Shown here piece by piece: positions 43,134-53,293 of a stretch of DNA of 64,000 nt. Position 1 is the first letter of the stretch; each line of letters begins with the position of its first letter. A model generated the notes under the pieces. The model worked only from the letters and a program-made list of their open reading frames with translations. It was not told the origin of the DNA and did not search any database. The DNA lies in contig MCGO01000119.1 in the NCBI GenBank assembly GCA_002104985.1, forward strand, positions 1 through 64,000. Reading direction: 5' to 3'. Source of the DNA: Rhizoclosmatium globosum (lineage: Eukaryota; Chytridiomycota; Chytridiomycetes; Chytridiales; Chytriomycetaceae). The position numbers were made by a program, and so were the translations under genes.

Positions 43134-43787
43134 TGGGGGCCACGAGTTTAATTGGTTGAAAGAATTTTAATTACCCCGCACCAACTTGATGCTTTGTGAA
43201 GGAAGGTGGCGTCAAACGAGGATGATTTAAGGGTTTTAAATTTCGATTCGAAGAGTCCAGCAAAGATGAACGTAGTTTTCCACTGCAGAAAGAACAGGTT
43301 CATGCATAAGCTTTGTTGGCTTTTGTGGATTGGCAGATATATGAGGTATTTGAAAACAGCTGATATATCTCCCCATGAATATTGGGTTTTAATTGGATTC
43401 TATTAAGTTCGCACAACAAGAAATATATGAAAAAAAGCTCCTTCGGCTTTGCCGGGGCGTTTCCGTCAAATATAAAATAATTAAGAGTAGAAAGAGGTAC
43501 AAAATAGTTTAACAAACTTTCTGATTCATGCAATGTGACAAAGTTTGTCGTTGAGTACTCATGGCAGACTGAGTCCCGAGATACGTATCCATCCCGAATA
43601 GCTCCCTGCCAAGAAACTGACTCTTAACCAAGAGTTCAAACGAGAAAAATGAACTTCCTGGTGTTCTGATGTCCATTAAAAAACCCCGTGCATATATTCG
43701 AGGTTTCCACTTTGAGAACAAGCAATACACATTTCTCTCAAAAGAAAAAAGCTATCGCAAACTCATGTTCAGAGTGAATAGAGTCAG
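43134..43787. other. Intergenic region with duplicated promoter
   Basis: The 43134-43270 part is the duplicated upstream DNA of the lectin-like gene. The rest (to 43787) has no supported feature. Confidence 0.45.
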
Positions 43788-45118
43788 TTAAGGCACATGC
43801 ACCTCATGCCCATACTTGATTTCCACCTCCCGTCGAAAGTAATTTACGATCGGGAATCGCGCTCCAGCGCGGATCTTGCCTAACCGGTAATCCCCACCAA
43901 TCTTCACACGCGCAACGTAAATCTCAACACCATCGTGATCGTTACCGATTTTCTGCGCGTGGGGAGGCACACCCCCACCAGGCGGCATTTGGATCCAATG
44001 GTCATGCAACTTCATTGCTTCAATCTTTAACTGCGCGCGCGTGGCGAGTGGATTCGCGGAAACAGTTTTCCCGTCATTCGTCAGTAGGAGAGTCTTGTTT
44101 TCTTTCGCGTAGTGGACTTTGCTTCCGAATTCTGGAGCGACTTCAAGTGCGAGGGGGGTGAATGTGTCTGGGGAGGAGAGGTTGAATGTCTTGTATCCAA
44201 TTGTTTTGTATATGATGGAGACAAGTTCTGAGCAGAAGACTGTGTCCTTTTTGGATTGGGAAGGGTGTGGGAAGAAGGAGGTCGTGATTGAGTTGAAGTA
44301 TTCGAGGTCTTCGTAGAGCGATTTTGAGGCGGATGCGATTACGGGGAGGATGTTTGTGATAGGGTCTGTTGGTTTGTGGTTTGGTGTGAGTACAAAGAAT
44401 ATCTAGCGCAAATGGTACTTAACAGCCAAAGTCTTTGTAATAGTTGTACAAATCCAACAATAAATTCGGGTTGTCCTTGAGACGCTTCTCCATGAAGGCA
44501 CGCTCCGAAGGTGTTAGTGGGCATATTCCAACATCCGAATCACCCTCGTTCACAACAGCAGCAAAGTCTCGAATCTGTGGACCCAAATGGAACGATCCAG
44601 GTTCAGTTGGATGGTCGATCGGAAGCACCTTTGAGTCTAATCATCCCCTTAAAGTTAAAATGGCAGAACACAGGCAACAAATCACGAACTCACAGACATA
44701 ACCAGCAACTTTTACCCTCTTCCAGACAGTCAAGAGGCAAGACAGACTTGTCAACCAAGATGCCAGCATGAGTCCAAAGATTGTGAAATGGAGTGTCTAA
44801 ATGAGGAACAACCTCGTGCAGCTCAATCTTTTTGATGAAGTTTGCGACGGGATCACTGCCAGAAAAGAGGACTGTATCTAGAGGCTGTGTAGTATTAGGA
44901 TTGAAGGTTCAGTTACCAAAGAGCGCCAAGGCGTCACCCAATAAAGGACGTACCTTCAAGTGGTAGTCTTTGGTTGACGAAAACTCAAAGTCTTCTGGTT
45001 TGATTGGTGCAAGATTTGTGGATGGTGCCGGAGTCACAGCACTGGCAGGACTGCGTTCAACTTCACTGCTTGAGCAAGAGAGCTTTGCCTTGAGGAACGA
45101 TACCGTTTTCTTCAACAT
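43788..45118 (-). pseudogene. Degenerate C92-DM9 gene, copy C
   Basis: Same domain order as copies A and B, starting MLKKTVSFLKAKLS, with PLDTVLFSGSDPVANFIKKI, LWTHAGILVDKSVLPLDCLE, DTVFCSELVSIIYKTIG and one DM9 repeat start (MPPGGGVPPHAQKIGNDHDG). Two lesions are visible. About 32 bp are missing near 44715, between LEEGK and VAGYV, and this shifts the frame. The protein stops after KYGHEVHVP, losing the end of the first DM9 repeat and the whole second one. Two introns present in A and B are absent (between WTHAG and its upstream exon, and before the DM9 part). His and Cys of the hydrolase are still present. Its N-terminal region is the most diverged of the three. Confidence 0.6.
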
Positions 45119-45370
45119 TTCCAATCCACTTCAAAATTACCACATTTTCTGGCTCATGTGCTTCGTTCTGCAATGTTCTATTTAAATAGTGCGAACACCC
45201 CGTCTCTACTTTCCTGCATTCAATCATATCAATCAAAATCCACCTGACAAGTGACAACAAAGGAACTTATCTAAAAATGATCTTTTAAATTTAAACGAAC
45301 AGATATTAATTAATAATCAGAACAACACAAAATCATCCACAAATAGCAATAACCTCCGAAAAGCGAGTTA

Positions 45371-47884
45371 ATGTTTGGATCGATCGCCGCCGGAGCCGCG
45401 AGTGGAATCAACGAAGAAGAATGGCGAGCGTCGAGACGCAGCCCAGTTCAACAGTTTCTGTCGACGAACGAGGGCGATGCAACTTCCGATCCAGATTCGA
45501 TCAGTGCCCTGAGAAACAGAACTCCGAATCCTGACAATAATAATTCTTCTTTTATTGTCCAAGAATCAAATGTTGAGGGAGGACCGAGGACACTTCGGGT
45601 GAACATTGACGAGTCTGCTGTCATCGTACCCCAACTCGACCAGTCCTGGCTCGCTGAAGACGACGAGGAAGATGACCAGGAACTCGAAACTATCCTCGAA
45701 AGCTATCTAAAGGAGCTCCTTGTCGCAACGGGTACTGGTTTCTAGTTGATGTGTCTGCTTGATTTGTAAACATTGCAACAGATGGAATGCCCCCTTGGAG
45801 AGCACGAATGTACATCACCCAAAATGCTGGTCGACTTGTTCCCTTCAAAATGATGGATGTGGATCTGATCACGGCAGCTTACCTCTCTCTTTCCCCAGAA
45901 GACCAGCATCGATACGCAGCACTTAATCTTACAGCCCCCATTTCTGTCGCAAGAAAGATCTTGATCTCAAAACTCATCAACACATTCTCAATAACCGTGA
46001 TCCTCCTCTCGATAATCCTTCTCTGCGTCGAAACAGATCCAGTACTAAAACCATACGACGTGATGATTATATTCTGGCTCGAGTTCTTTTGCATGACCGT
46101 ATTCTTGACGGAAATTGTCCTTCAACGGATATGTATCAGAATGTCCTTGTTTCAATGCATGAGATCTCAGTTCCCGAAATTCAATCACCGAATGTCAAAA
46201 CTGTTCCAGTTACTATATACTGTATCATTCACAGACAACAAAGTGAAACGCATTAGTACAGGTGTGGATAAAGCCCCACAGTTCTTCGCCTTCCATCCTT
46301 CCTCAAAAGAAGCTGAATCACCCTGTCCTTCTTCAATGGGACAACAAACGAAAAACCATTGTTATCGGCAAATCCAATTCCAGTACCTTGACACAGACTA
46401 TGTGAAATGGAATTGGCTCCTCATTGACTTAATCGCTGTCGTTCCATTCGCAGTTCAAGTGATCGTATACGGAATCCAAAGTATAGTAACCGGCGAAGGA
46501 TTCACAGAATTCAGAGCCCGGATGTATAGTTGGGAAGGAAACCCAGATATCCTACGGCTCCTTCGTCTATTCCGAATCCTGCGGTTATTCAAAGTGGGCC
46601 AAAAGTCGGATAGGATAAGAATGATTTGGAAGGCTGTTGCGAATAGCACTGATGGAATATTCTTGCTGTTCATGATTGTTCCGCTGTTTGTTGTCTTTTT
46701 CTCGTTTGTGCTGTTTTACGCGGAGATGAACAGTGGATATTTGGCGAACGGTGTATGGTATTACAGCGATGGTCGACTAAGCAAGTTTCAATCGATTGCG
46801 GATTGTATGTGGTGCTTGATGCAGACCTTGACGACTGTTGGGTATGGCGACCTTGTTCCAGACACTCCTCAAGGAAAAATTGTGATGGGAGTAAGTGTAA
46901 TATTATTTGGTTTATCTGGAGTTGCTGATTTATTTACTTTAGATTGTAATGCTGCTATCTCTATTTATTATTGCATTCCCACTTTGCATGATTACAATGC
47001 AGTACACACACCACGCCAGAATGTACTCCGAACAAACAAAAGCACACACCGAAGCTGCACACAGACTGAGGGAAAGAATGGCTGTGGTTGACGAATCCGC
47101 TGCATTTATCCCCACTTCACCCACCCCATCTCCACCACCTAATGCTGAAACCAATCGACCCCGCCGCCGTAGCATTGATTTCTCAGGAAGCGTCGAAACT
47201 CTTCTCTCCTCATTCAAACCTTCCGATAAGAAAGGTCTTGACCGTATCGAAACAGTAAACTCAACAAAAAGCTCCAGCTCAAGCATCCTAAAACAAATAC
47301 CCCACCGCCTCCAACCCTCCTCCACATTCTCCGAAGGCTCATCAAATACACCATTCCGATACTCTCCTTTTAGAGTCCCGCTACGCGGCTCACCCACAGA
47401 CGACGGCCACAACGCCACATCCTCCAACCCACCTCCAATTGATATACCTGACATAGGACTCCCCCTCACCCAATACATGCGTGCCCAAACTCTTCCCGAC
47501 TTAACCTCCCGCCACATCCACACAGCCTCCGACCAAGAACTAGATCCCCACTCCCTCCACAACAACAAAAACACCCACTACCCCACCAAATCTCTTCTGA
47601 AACCAAAACCCACCGCCAAAAAGGGAAGCACAAGTCCAAGTCTCCTCAACAGCAGCCACAACCACCATACCCACAACCACGGTATAACAGGAATCCGCGA
47701 AGTAGAGCGGAACGCAGAAGGACTACTGGTTGACACGCATCCAGCAGTTGTAGTCCTGAAAGTACAAGATTGGAAAGTTGAGTATAAACCAGACAAGAGA
47801 GAGGATGTGTTGACTGTGAGGGTGCGGTGTAAGGATGAGGAGGGGTATAGGAGGTTGATGAAGGTTCTGGCGGAGTTTGATTGA
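45371..47884 (+). CDS. Voltage-gated potassium channel subunit
   Basis: Three exons (45371-45731, 45782-46890, 46943-47884), about 800 residues. The cytosolic N-terminus is acidic (AEDDEEDDQELETIL). S1 to S6 follow: S1 around FSITVILLSIILLCVE, S2 around MIIFWLEFFCMTVFL, S3 around WLLIDLIAVVPFAVQ, S4 ILRLLRLFRILRLFKVG with Arg/Lys every third residue, then S5 (FLLFMIVPLFVVFFSFVLFY). The selectivity filter is TLTTVGYGDLVP, and S6 is GIVMLLSLFIIAFPLCMI. This is a Kv-type channel; the FPL in S6 replaces the PVP kink common in animal Kv channels. The C-terminal 300 residues are Ser/Pro/His-rich and likely cytosolic regulatory sequence. All splice sites and frames are intact. Divergent from the C92-DM9 copy C. 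Confidence 0.88.
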
Positions 47885-48032
47885 AAGGGCTTCTATATAT
47901 GCATCACGTTTTTATTGAGGATCATGTATGGTAATATATACATTAACCAGATCGAGGTAAAGAAGTAACACTCGCTCACTTACCTGATCCTTTCTTCTTT
48001 ATTTTGGAAAGTGTGATTTTAAGGGGCATAAT

Positions 48033-49501
48033 ATGATCTTAAACCTCTTACACTTTGCAACCCTTGCATTCGCGCTCGGGAAGCTGGAACCACCAACCGG
48101 AAAGATCATTTTTGGGGCATGGGTAGATAACTCTAATGCACCCGTTTCTGGTGGAGACAGTCCCGCTGCTTTCAACTCCAGAATCGGATTCAATGCAGGT
48201 TAACCTTCTTCTAACACATCCAACAGCCCTAAAACCATCATAACCTTTGATCGCAGGTGCATTCCAACTCTGGCAGAACCTTCCACCACGCCCCGTCGCA
48301 GATGCACCAGCCACGGACTATGCCTCATCCAACCACAATGCTGACGGGACAATCGATCTCTCCGGCTTAAACGACAAGACAAATGCAGCCTTGTTCCTCA
48401 CAATATATCCACTCAGCTTAACTTCAATCACCGATGATCACTTGACAGCACTTGGAAACCAGTGTAATCAGATAATGGTAACCCATTGGCGGACTTACCC
48501 CTTAATCTCTTCCTGAAATTCACATCAAACACAAACAGACCTCAACGGGACGAAACGTATACCTCCGCCTCGCCCCTGAAATGAACGGTGAATGGTTCGT
48601 ATACGGAAAACAACCAGACGCATTTATTGCACTCTGGAAACGCGCGTATTCCATCGTCAATAAGATATCCCCGACCGTCGCGTTCGTCTGGTCCCCGAAT
48701 TTTAATGGACCAAGTAACGACGAGCCGTATGAGCCGTACTGGCCTGGTGCTGATTACGTGGACTGGGTTGGAGTTAGTGTATACTGGAAAGGCAGTATCT
48801 ACGATTTCCCGTGGATCCATAACACGAACGCTCCATCAGATTACGTTGCACAGTTGATTGACGCCGCGCCAGGGCCTGAAGGCGGTCCGGACTCTATTTA
48901 TCAGTATGCTGTCAGATATAACAAGCCATTCGTTATCTCTGAGTGTGCTTCTACGTTCCATATGGGGAAACTGAACGCAGACGGGTCGTCAACTCCGTTA
49001 GATGCAGGAATCGGGCGTACTCAAACTATAATGTCGTTCTGGAACTCTTTCCTGTTCAACCCAACTTTTTTAGCAAACTACCCACTTTTGAAGATGGTTT
49101 TTGCTTTTGAGATGTTTAAAGTCGAGGATAATAATACGGAGAACGATTATCGCGCGACAGTGGATGCGTCGACGCTTGCAGCTTTCTCAGCGGGGTTGAA
49201 GCAGTTGGATGCGAGTGGGGCTGTTCAATGGGCTTCGGGAGGTCGCGGTATTCCTGTTGCTCCTGGGGCTCCTGCTGTAGCAACAACCTCGAATCGCACG
49301 GTTTCAACAATTTTTGTGTCAGTGACTGCAACTATCTCTACATACACTAGCACTGGTTCTGTTAGTACCGCTATTCCAGTTTCTGAGACTTCCTCTGCCA
49401 TCGGGAGTGCTGTTGCCGCCAATGCCAAGAGTGGCTCAGTTTCTCTGATGAACGGAATGTTTGGTTTCATTGCTACTTTCATTTCGTTCTTTATCCTTTA
49501 A
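48033..49501 (+). CDS. Secreted GH26-like glycoside hydrolase (mannanase type), GPI-tailed, copy 1
   Basis: Three exons. The N-terminus MILNLLHFATLAFALG is a signal peptide, followed directly by KIIFGAWVDNSNAPVSGG, a strand-rich start typical of GH26. The acid/base Glu is in LAPEMNGEWFVYG and the likely nucleophile Glu in KPFVISECAST, with the aromatic sugar-binding loop DYVDWVGVSVYWKG between. GH26 enzymes cleave beta-1,4-mannans (also related beta-glucans). A Thr/Ser-rich tail and a hydrophobic end (MNGMFGFIATFISFFIL) suggest a GPI anchor, so it would act on the outside of the cell or in the wall. The introns split NA/GAF and QIM/TST. Reading frame intact. Confidence 0.78.
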
Positions 49502-49641
49502 CTTTTCACGGTTCATCAATGCTCGCCTCATTCTCACCATAAATTTGCCAAAAATAAATCCATCAGTGCCTCGTACCTCTCTTCTCGCCATAAATAAGTA
49601 ACCTGAGGCGTAATGTCCAAATAAAGAACAAGAAAAAAAAC

Positions 49642-51033
49642 ATGTTGTCAATCCTGATTTTGGCACCACTCGTGCTCGCACTTGGCAAGCTCGAACCAGC
49701 AGCGGGCAAGATCATCTTTGGAGCCTGGTTGGACAATTCGAATGCGCCAGTTTCCGGTGGCGACACGCCCTTGGCTTACAACTCACGAATTGGGTTCAAT
49801 GCGGGTGAGTCAGTGCACATCCCACACGCACCGTCTAAGCTTCCCTTGATTACCTTATCACAGGTGCTTTTCAACTGTGGCAAAACCTTCCACCGCGTCC
49901 CGTTGCCGAGGCCCCCGCATCAGACTACGCTGCCTCCAACCACAACCCAGACGGAACAATTGATCTGACCGGACTGAACGACAAGACAAATGCTGCCGTG
50001 TTCCTTACCGTTTATCCACTCGGACTTACCACTGTTACCGATGATCACTTGACAGCCCTCGGGAACCAGTGCAACCAAATCATCGTAAGCTACCACCTTT
50101 GATTGAGCAAAACCCAATCTGACTCGAACCCTCTTTTTTCCAACAAAGAACTCAACACGCAGAAATGTATTCATTCGTTTGGCTCCGGAAATGAACGGTG
50201 ACTGGTTTGTGTACGGAAAGCAGCCAGATGCGTTTATTGCATTATGGAAGCGTGCATACACAATCGTCACACAGATTTCTCCAACCGTCGCGTTCGTCTG
50301 GTCCCCGAATTTCAATGGACCAAATAATGATGAGCCGTATGATCCGTACTGGCCTGGTCCTGATTACGTGGACTGGGTTGGAGTTAGTGTGTACTGGAAA
50401 GGATCCGTGAATGATTACCCTTGGATCCACAACACCAACGCTCCTTCAAACTACGTTGCTCAAATTATCGATGCGGCTCCAGGTCCAGAAGGTGGTCCAA
50501 TCTCTTTCTACCAACAATACGCCGTTAAATACAGCAAGCCATTTGTTATTTCCGAATGCGCTTCCGCCTTCCACATTGGAATACTCAACGCCGACGGGAC
50601 TTCAACTGCACTCGATGCAGGAATCGGACGCACGCAAACTATCATGTCCTTCTGGAACTCGTTCCTCTTCAACCCAACCTTCTTGGCGAATTACCCACTC
50701 TTGAAGATGGTCTTTGCATTTGAAATGTACAAGGTGGAGGATAACAACACTCAGAACGATTACCGTGCGTCAGTTGAACCTACTACTCTTGCCGCGTTTT
50801 CTGCGGGATTGAAGCAGTTGGATTCCACGGGAGTTGTTCAGTGGGCCCAGGCTGTTATTCCAACTACTGTGACTACTGCTGCTCCAACTACTGCTGCTGC
50901 GACTGGTGCTGTGGTTAACACTGCTGTGACTGCTGCTCCAGGAAATGCGGCTGCTGGAAACAGCAAGTCTTCTGCCGTGCAATGTGGTTCCATGATGGGA
51001 TTCGCCTCGCTTATTCTTTCTCTTGGCCTTTAA
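49642..51033 (+). CDS. Secreted GH26-like glycoside hydrolase (mannanase type), GPI-tailed, copy 2
   Basis: Tandem paralogue, 140 bp downstream of copy 1. Signal peptide MLSILILAPLVLALG, then KIIFGAWLDNSNAPVSGG. Catalytic regions are conserved (RLAPEMNGDWFVYG; FVISECASAF). Introns are at identical places. Only the C-terminal linker differs clearly: Ala/Thr repeats (TTVTTAAPTTAAATGAVV) and a hydrophobic end (MMGFASLILSLGL). Over the catalytic domain the two copies are very similar, differing by one residue in length (a Gln added at FYQQYAVKY). Both should be active on similar substrates, with possible differences in linker length and surface display. Confidence 0.78.
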
Positions 51034-51646
51034 TTTAGTCGATGAGTGTTGATAGTAAATTGCTTGATATATGAAATCAATTGCACACATTTAAGTACCA
51101 GGTGCCAGCTATATTATCACACACTTATTCAGAAGAATAGTGGGTCCTTCAACGTTCATTTTGGCGGAATGAATGCACATTGTCATGTGACTGAAAAAAA
51201 GCTGACAAATGTTGCATCACCTCACACACAACAGTAAAAACAAGGAGGAGATAATAAGGTAGCAGATCCCCGTGTAGCGGCAGTTCTTTCTCTCTTGTGA
51301 TAGAATGGTCAATGGTTTCAGTGTTTATTTTCCCTTGTCTTAATGCGCTTGGATAATTTTTGTATGAGCGATGAGAAATAAAGACGTCTTAAGGTACGCG
51401 TCCAGGCACATATGATCAATATAAGTTTTTGCATAATGAATGTACATTTGTGAAGTGACTGAAAAGGAGCTAACATAAATCAGTTCGGCCAGCTTGAGCA
51501 AGCAATGAACGTAACAGTGTGCCAGGAAATCGAAACTTGGACAAAAGAATATCTTCAAAGCTTATGCTATCAATCCGGATTTCAGAACTAGCATTGTAGA
51601 TAAAGCTGCTTTCAACGCATTCGTCGAGAACATAACTCAAGACACT
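51034..51646. repeat. Intergenic region with an imperfect direct repeat
   Basis: Two copies of a segment of about 45 bp, 51168-51210 and 51434-51480, share AATGAATGxACATT, GTGACTGAAAA and AGCTxACA. The reading frame that opens at about 51531 and runs into the next gene model (NIFKAYAINPDF...) may be its 5' coding part but has no ATG. Confidence 0.45.
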
Positions 51647-52243
51647 ATGGATGCAATAATTGAGGATCTGTTGGAAAATGCTGTTGTGTCAGAAGATCCT
51701 AAGATAGCCAAGGAAGAACTCAACAGTTCAGACTCATATTTTCAAGGACAGCCGCAATACAGTGACGAAGACCAGGATTTATACGCTTATACAGTTATAA
51801 CAAATTCCGTTCATACGTTGAAACCGTCGGAAATATCGGCTCCAACGTCTGATGACCTGAATAAAATGTTGTTAACGGCAATGACAGCTGCTACACAAGC
51901 TCCTATGGAAGAACGTAAGCCAATTCTTTGTATCTTCAAAACAAACAAGTTCATGAAAAATATTCTATGCCGTTGGATAGTTTCCTTCACGATACAATGC
52001 CTGATGTGCTCCAAGAAAATCAACTGAACGAGACACTACCAATAGCGGAAGCCGTTGTGTCGTTGGTAGGAAGTGATGGTATGAAAGCCAGTTGCTAACG
52101 TTCCCCTCTGCAGATGGTGCCCTTTGAGCGAATTTGAACAGCTTGATGACATTTTGCTGGGAGTATTTCCTTTCTTCCTTGACGAGGATCACAAGGAAAC
52201 AGATGTTCGGCTCACTTTCCATGCGGGCCCAGGCAAAACTTGA
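51647..52243 (+). CDS. Hypothetical acidic protein, gene model uncertain
   Basis: Three pieces look coding but do not join cleanly. The first, from the ATG at 51647 (and possibly from about 51531), reads DAIIEDLLENAVVSEDPKIA and DLNKMLLTAMTAATQAPMEE, then meets a GTAAGC donor at 51915. The second reads FLHDTMPDVLQENQLNETL and EAVVSLVGSD up to a strong intron (GTATGA, branch GCTAAC, CTGCAG). The third reads LSEFEQLDDILLGVFPFFLD and ends DVRLTFHAGPGKT at 52243. Joining them needs one-base frame changes, so an indel in the consensus or a decayed gene is possible. No family recognised; the composition is acidic and helical. Confidence 0.35.
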
Positions 52244-53293
52244 ATAAATCCAAAATGTGGTGACTCTGGACGAGGGAGAACTTGGAACAATGAATCAATA
52301 TATTTCCAGTCGTTGCTGTCGTTTCCTAATGTCTGCGGAGATTTAAATATGATTTGTTGTTGTGGCTGGAAATGGATAGGATTCTCGATCTTGAGTGATG
52401 ACAGTGTTGCATTTGTCGTTCGGACATTAGCTGATACTTACAATGGGTTAACTTTATTTATTTTTGTCGTACCTGAGTCCAATACGTGGCTTGTCGTTGC
52501 GTCTAAAGCTGTAATTGGCGCTGGTGGTAACATTCGAGGCTACCAGTTATGGAAAATCGATTCCGGATCTTGGTGTTGTAGAATATGAGATCTTGATACA
52601 CAACATGGCTTGTCGCTAAAGGGGGCGTAGCAGGCGTCATGAATTAACGGGAACATTGGCTGATGTTGTTTCTTTGATGATGGTTATCAGGATTCTGAGG
52701 CTTGCAGTCGCTGAAGTCCTTGGTGGAACAGTGACATATACTGGCGGATTTTGTCCGAGAATCGTAGCGGCGGCAGCTGTGTGAGTTTCTTTTGAATTTC
52801 GCTTCCGTTATATTCCTCCCACTCTTTACACTTTATAATAAACCAAGAAGAAGAAAGACAGGAAGACGTGAGGGTTATTGAAGGGGGCGGTTAAATTATA
52901 GAAGGGAAAAAAGGGAAATAGAGGAAAACGACCACTCCTGCATGGGCTCAGTCGCTTCGATCATCCCTCTTTTTTCACGTCTGAAATTAGAAATAGGATA
53001 AACGAAGGAAAGAAAGTATGATTTTGTGTTTTGGTTTTATTTACGGAAATGAGAAAAAGGTAAAGAGAGCGCAATTAAGACAAAAGGAGAGACACGAGGA
53101 TTACTGCAGCATTTGCTCGGTCGCGAACTCCAGTTATATTTTTGTTGTCTTTTCAGTGAAGAGGGACTTTCAAACAAATGTAAAATCAAGTATAATACAG
53201 GGAAAATGAATCTTTATTCCTTTCTAAATTCTGTAAAACCTCAGGTCAAGTGTGTGCTCCCTTCTGAATTATATTCATAAAACTCTTATGTCC
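52244..53293. other. Unresolved 1-kb region, possible decayed coding DNA
   Basis: No intact gene was found. Short coding-like stretches appear on the plus strand, for example LADVVSLMMVIRILRLAVAE near 52650-52760, which ends at a GTGAGT-like site, and IPDLGVVEYEILIHNMACR near 52560-52620. They are in different frames and match nothing I know. The rest (52800-53290) is purine-rich and contains several A/G runs. Confidence 0.3.
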
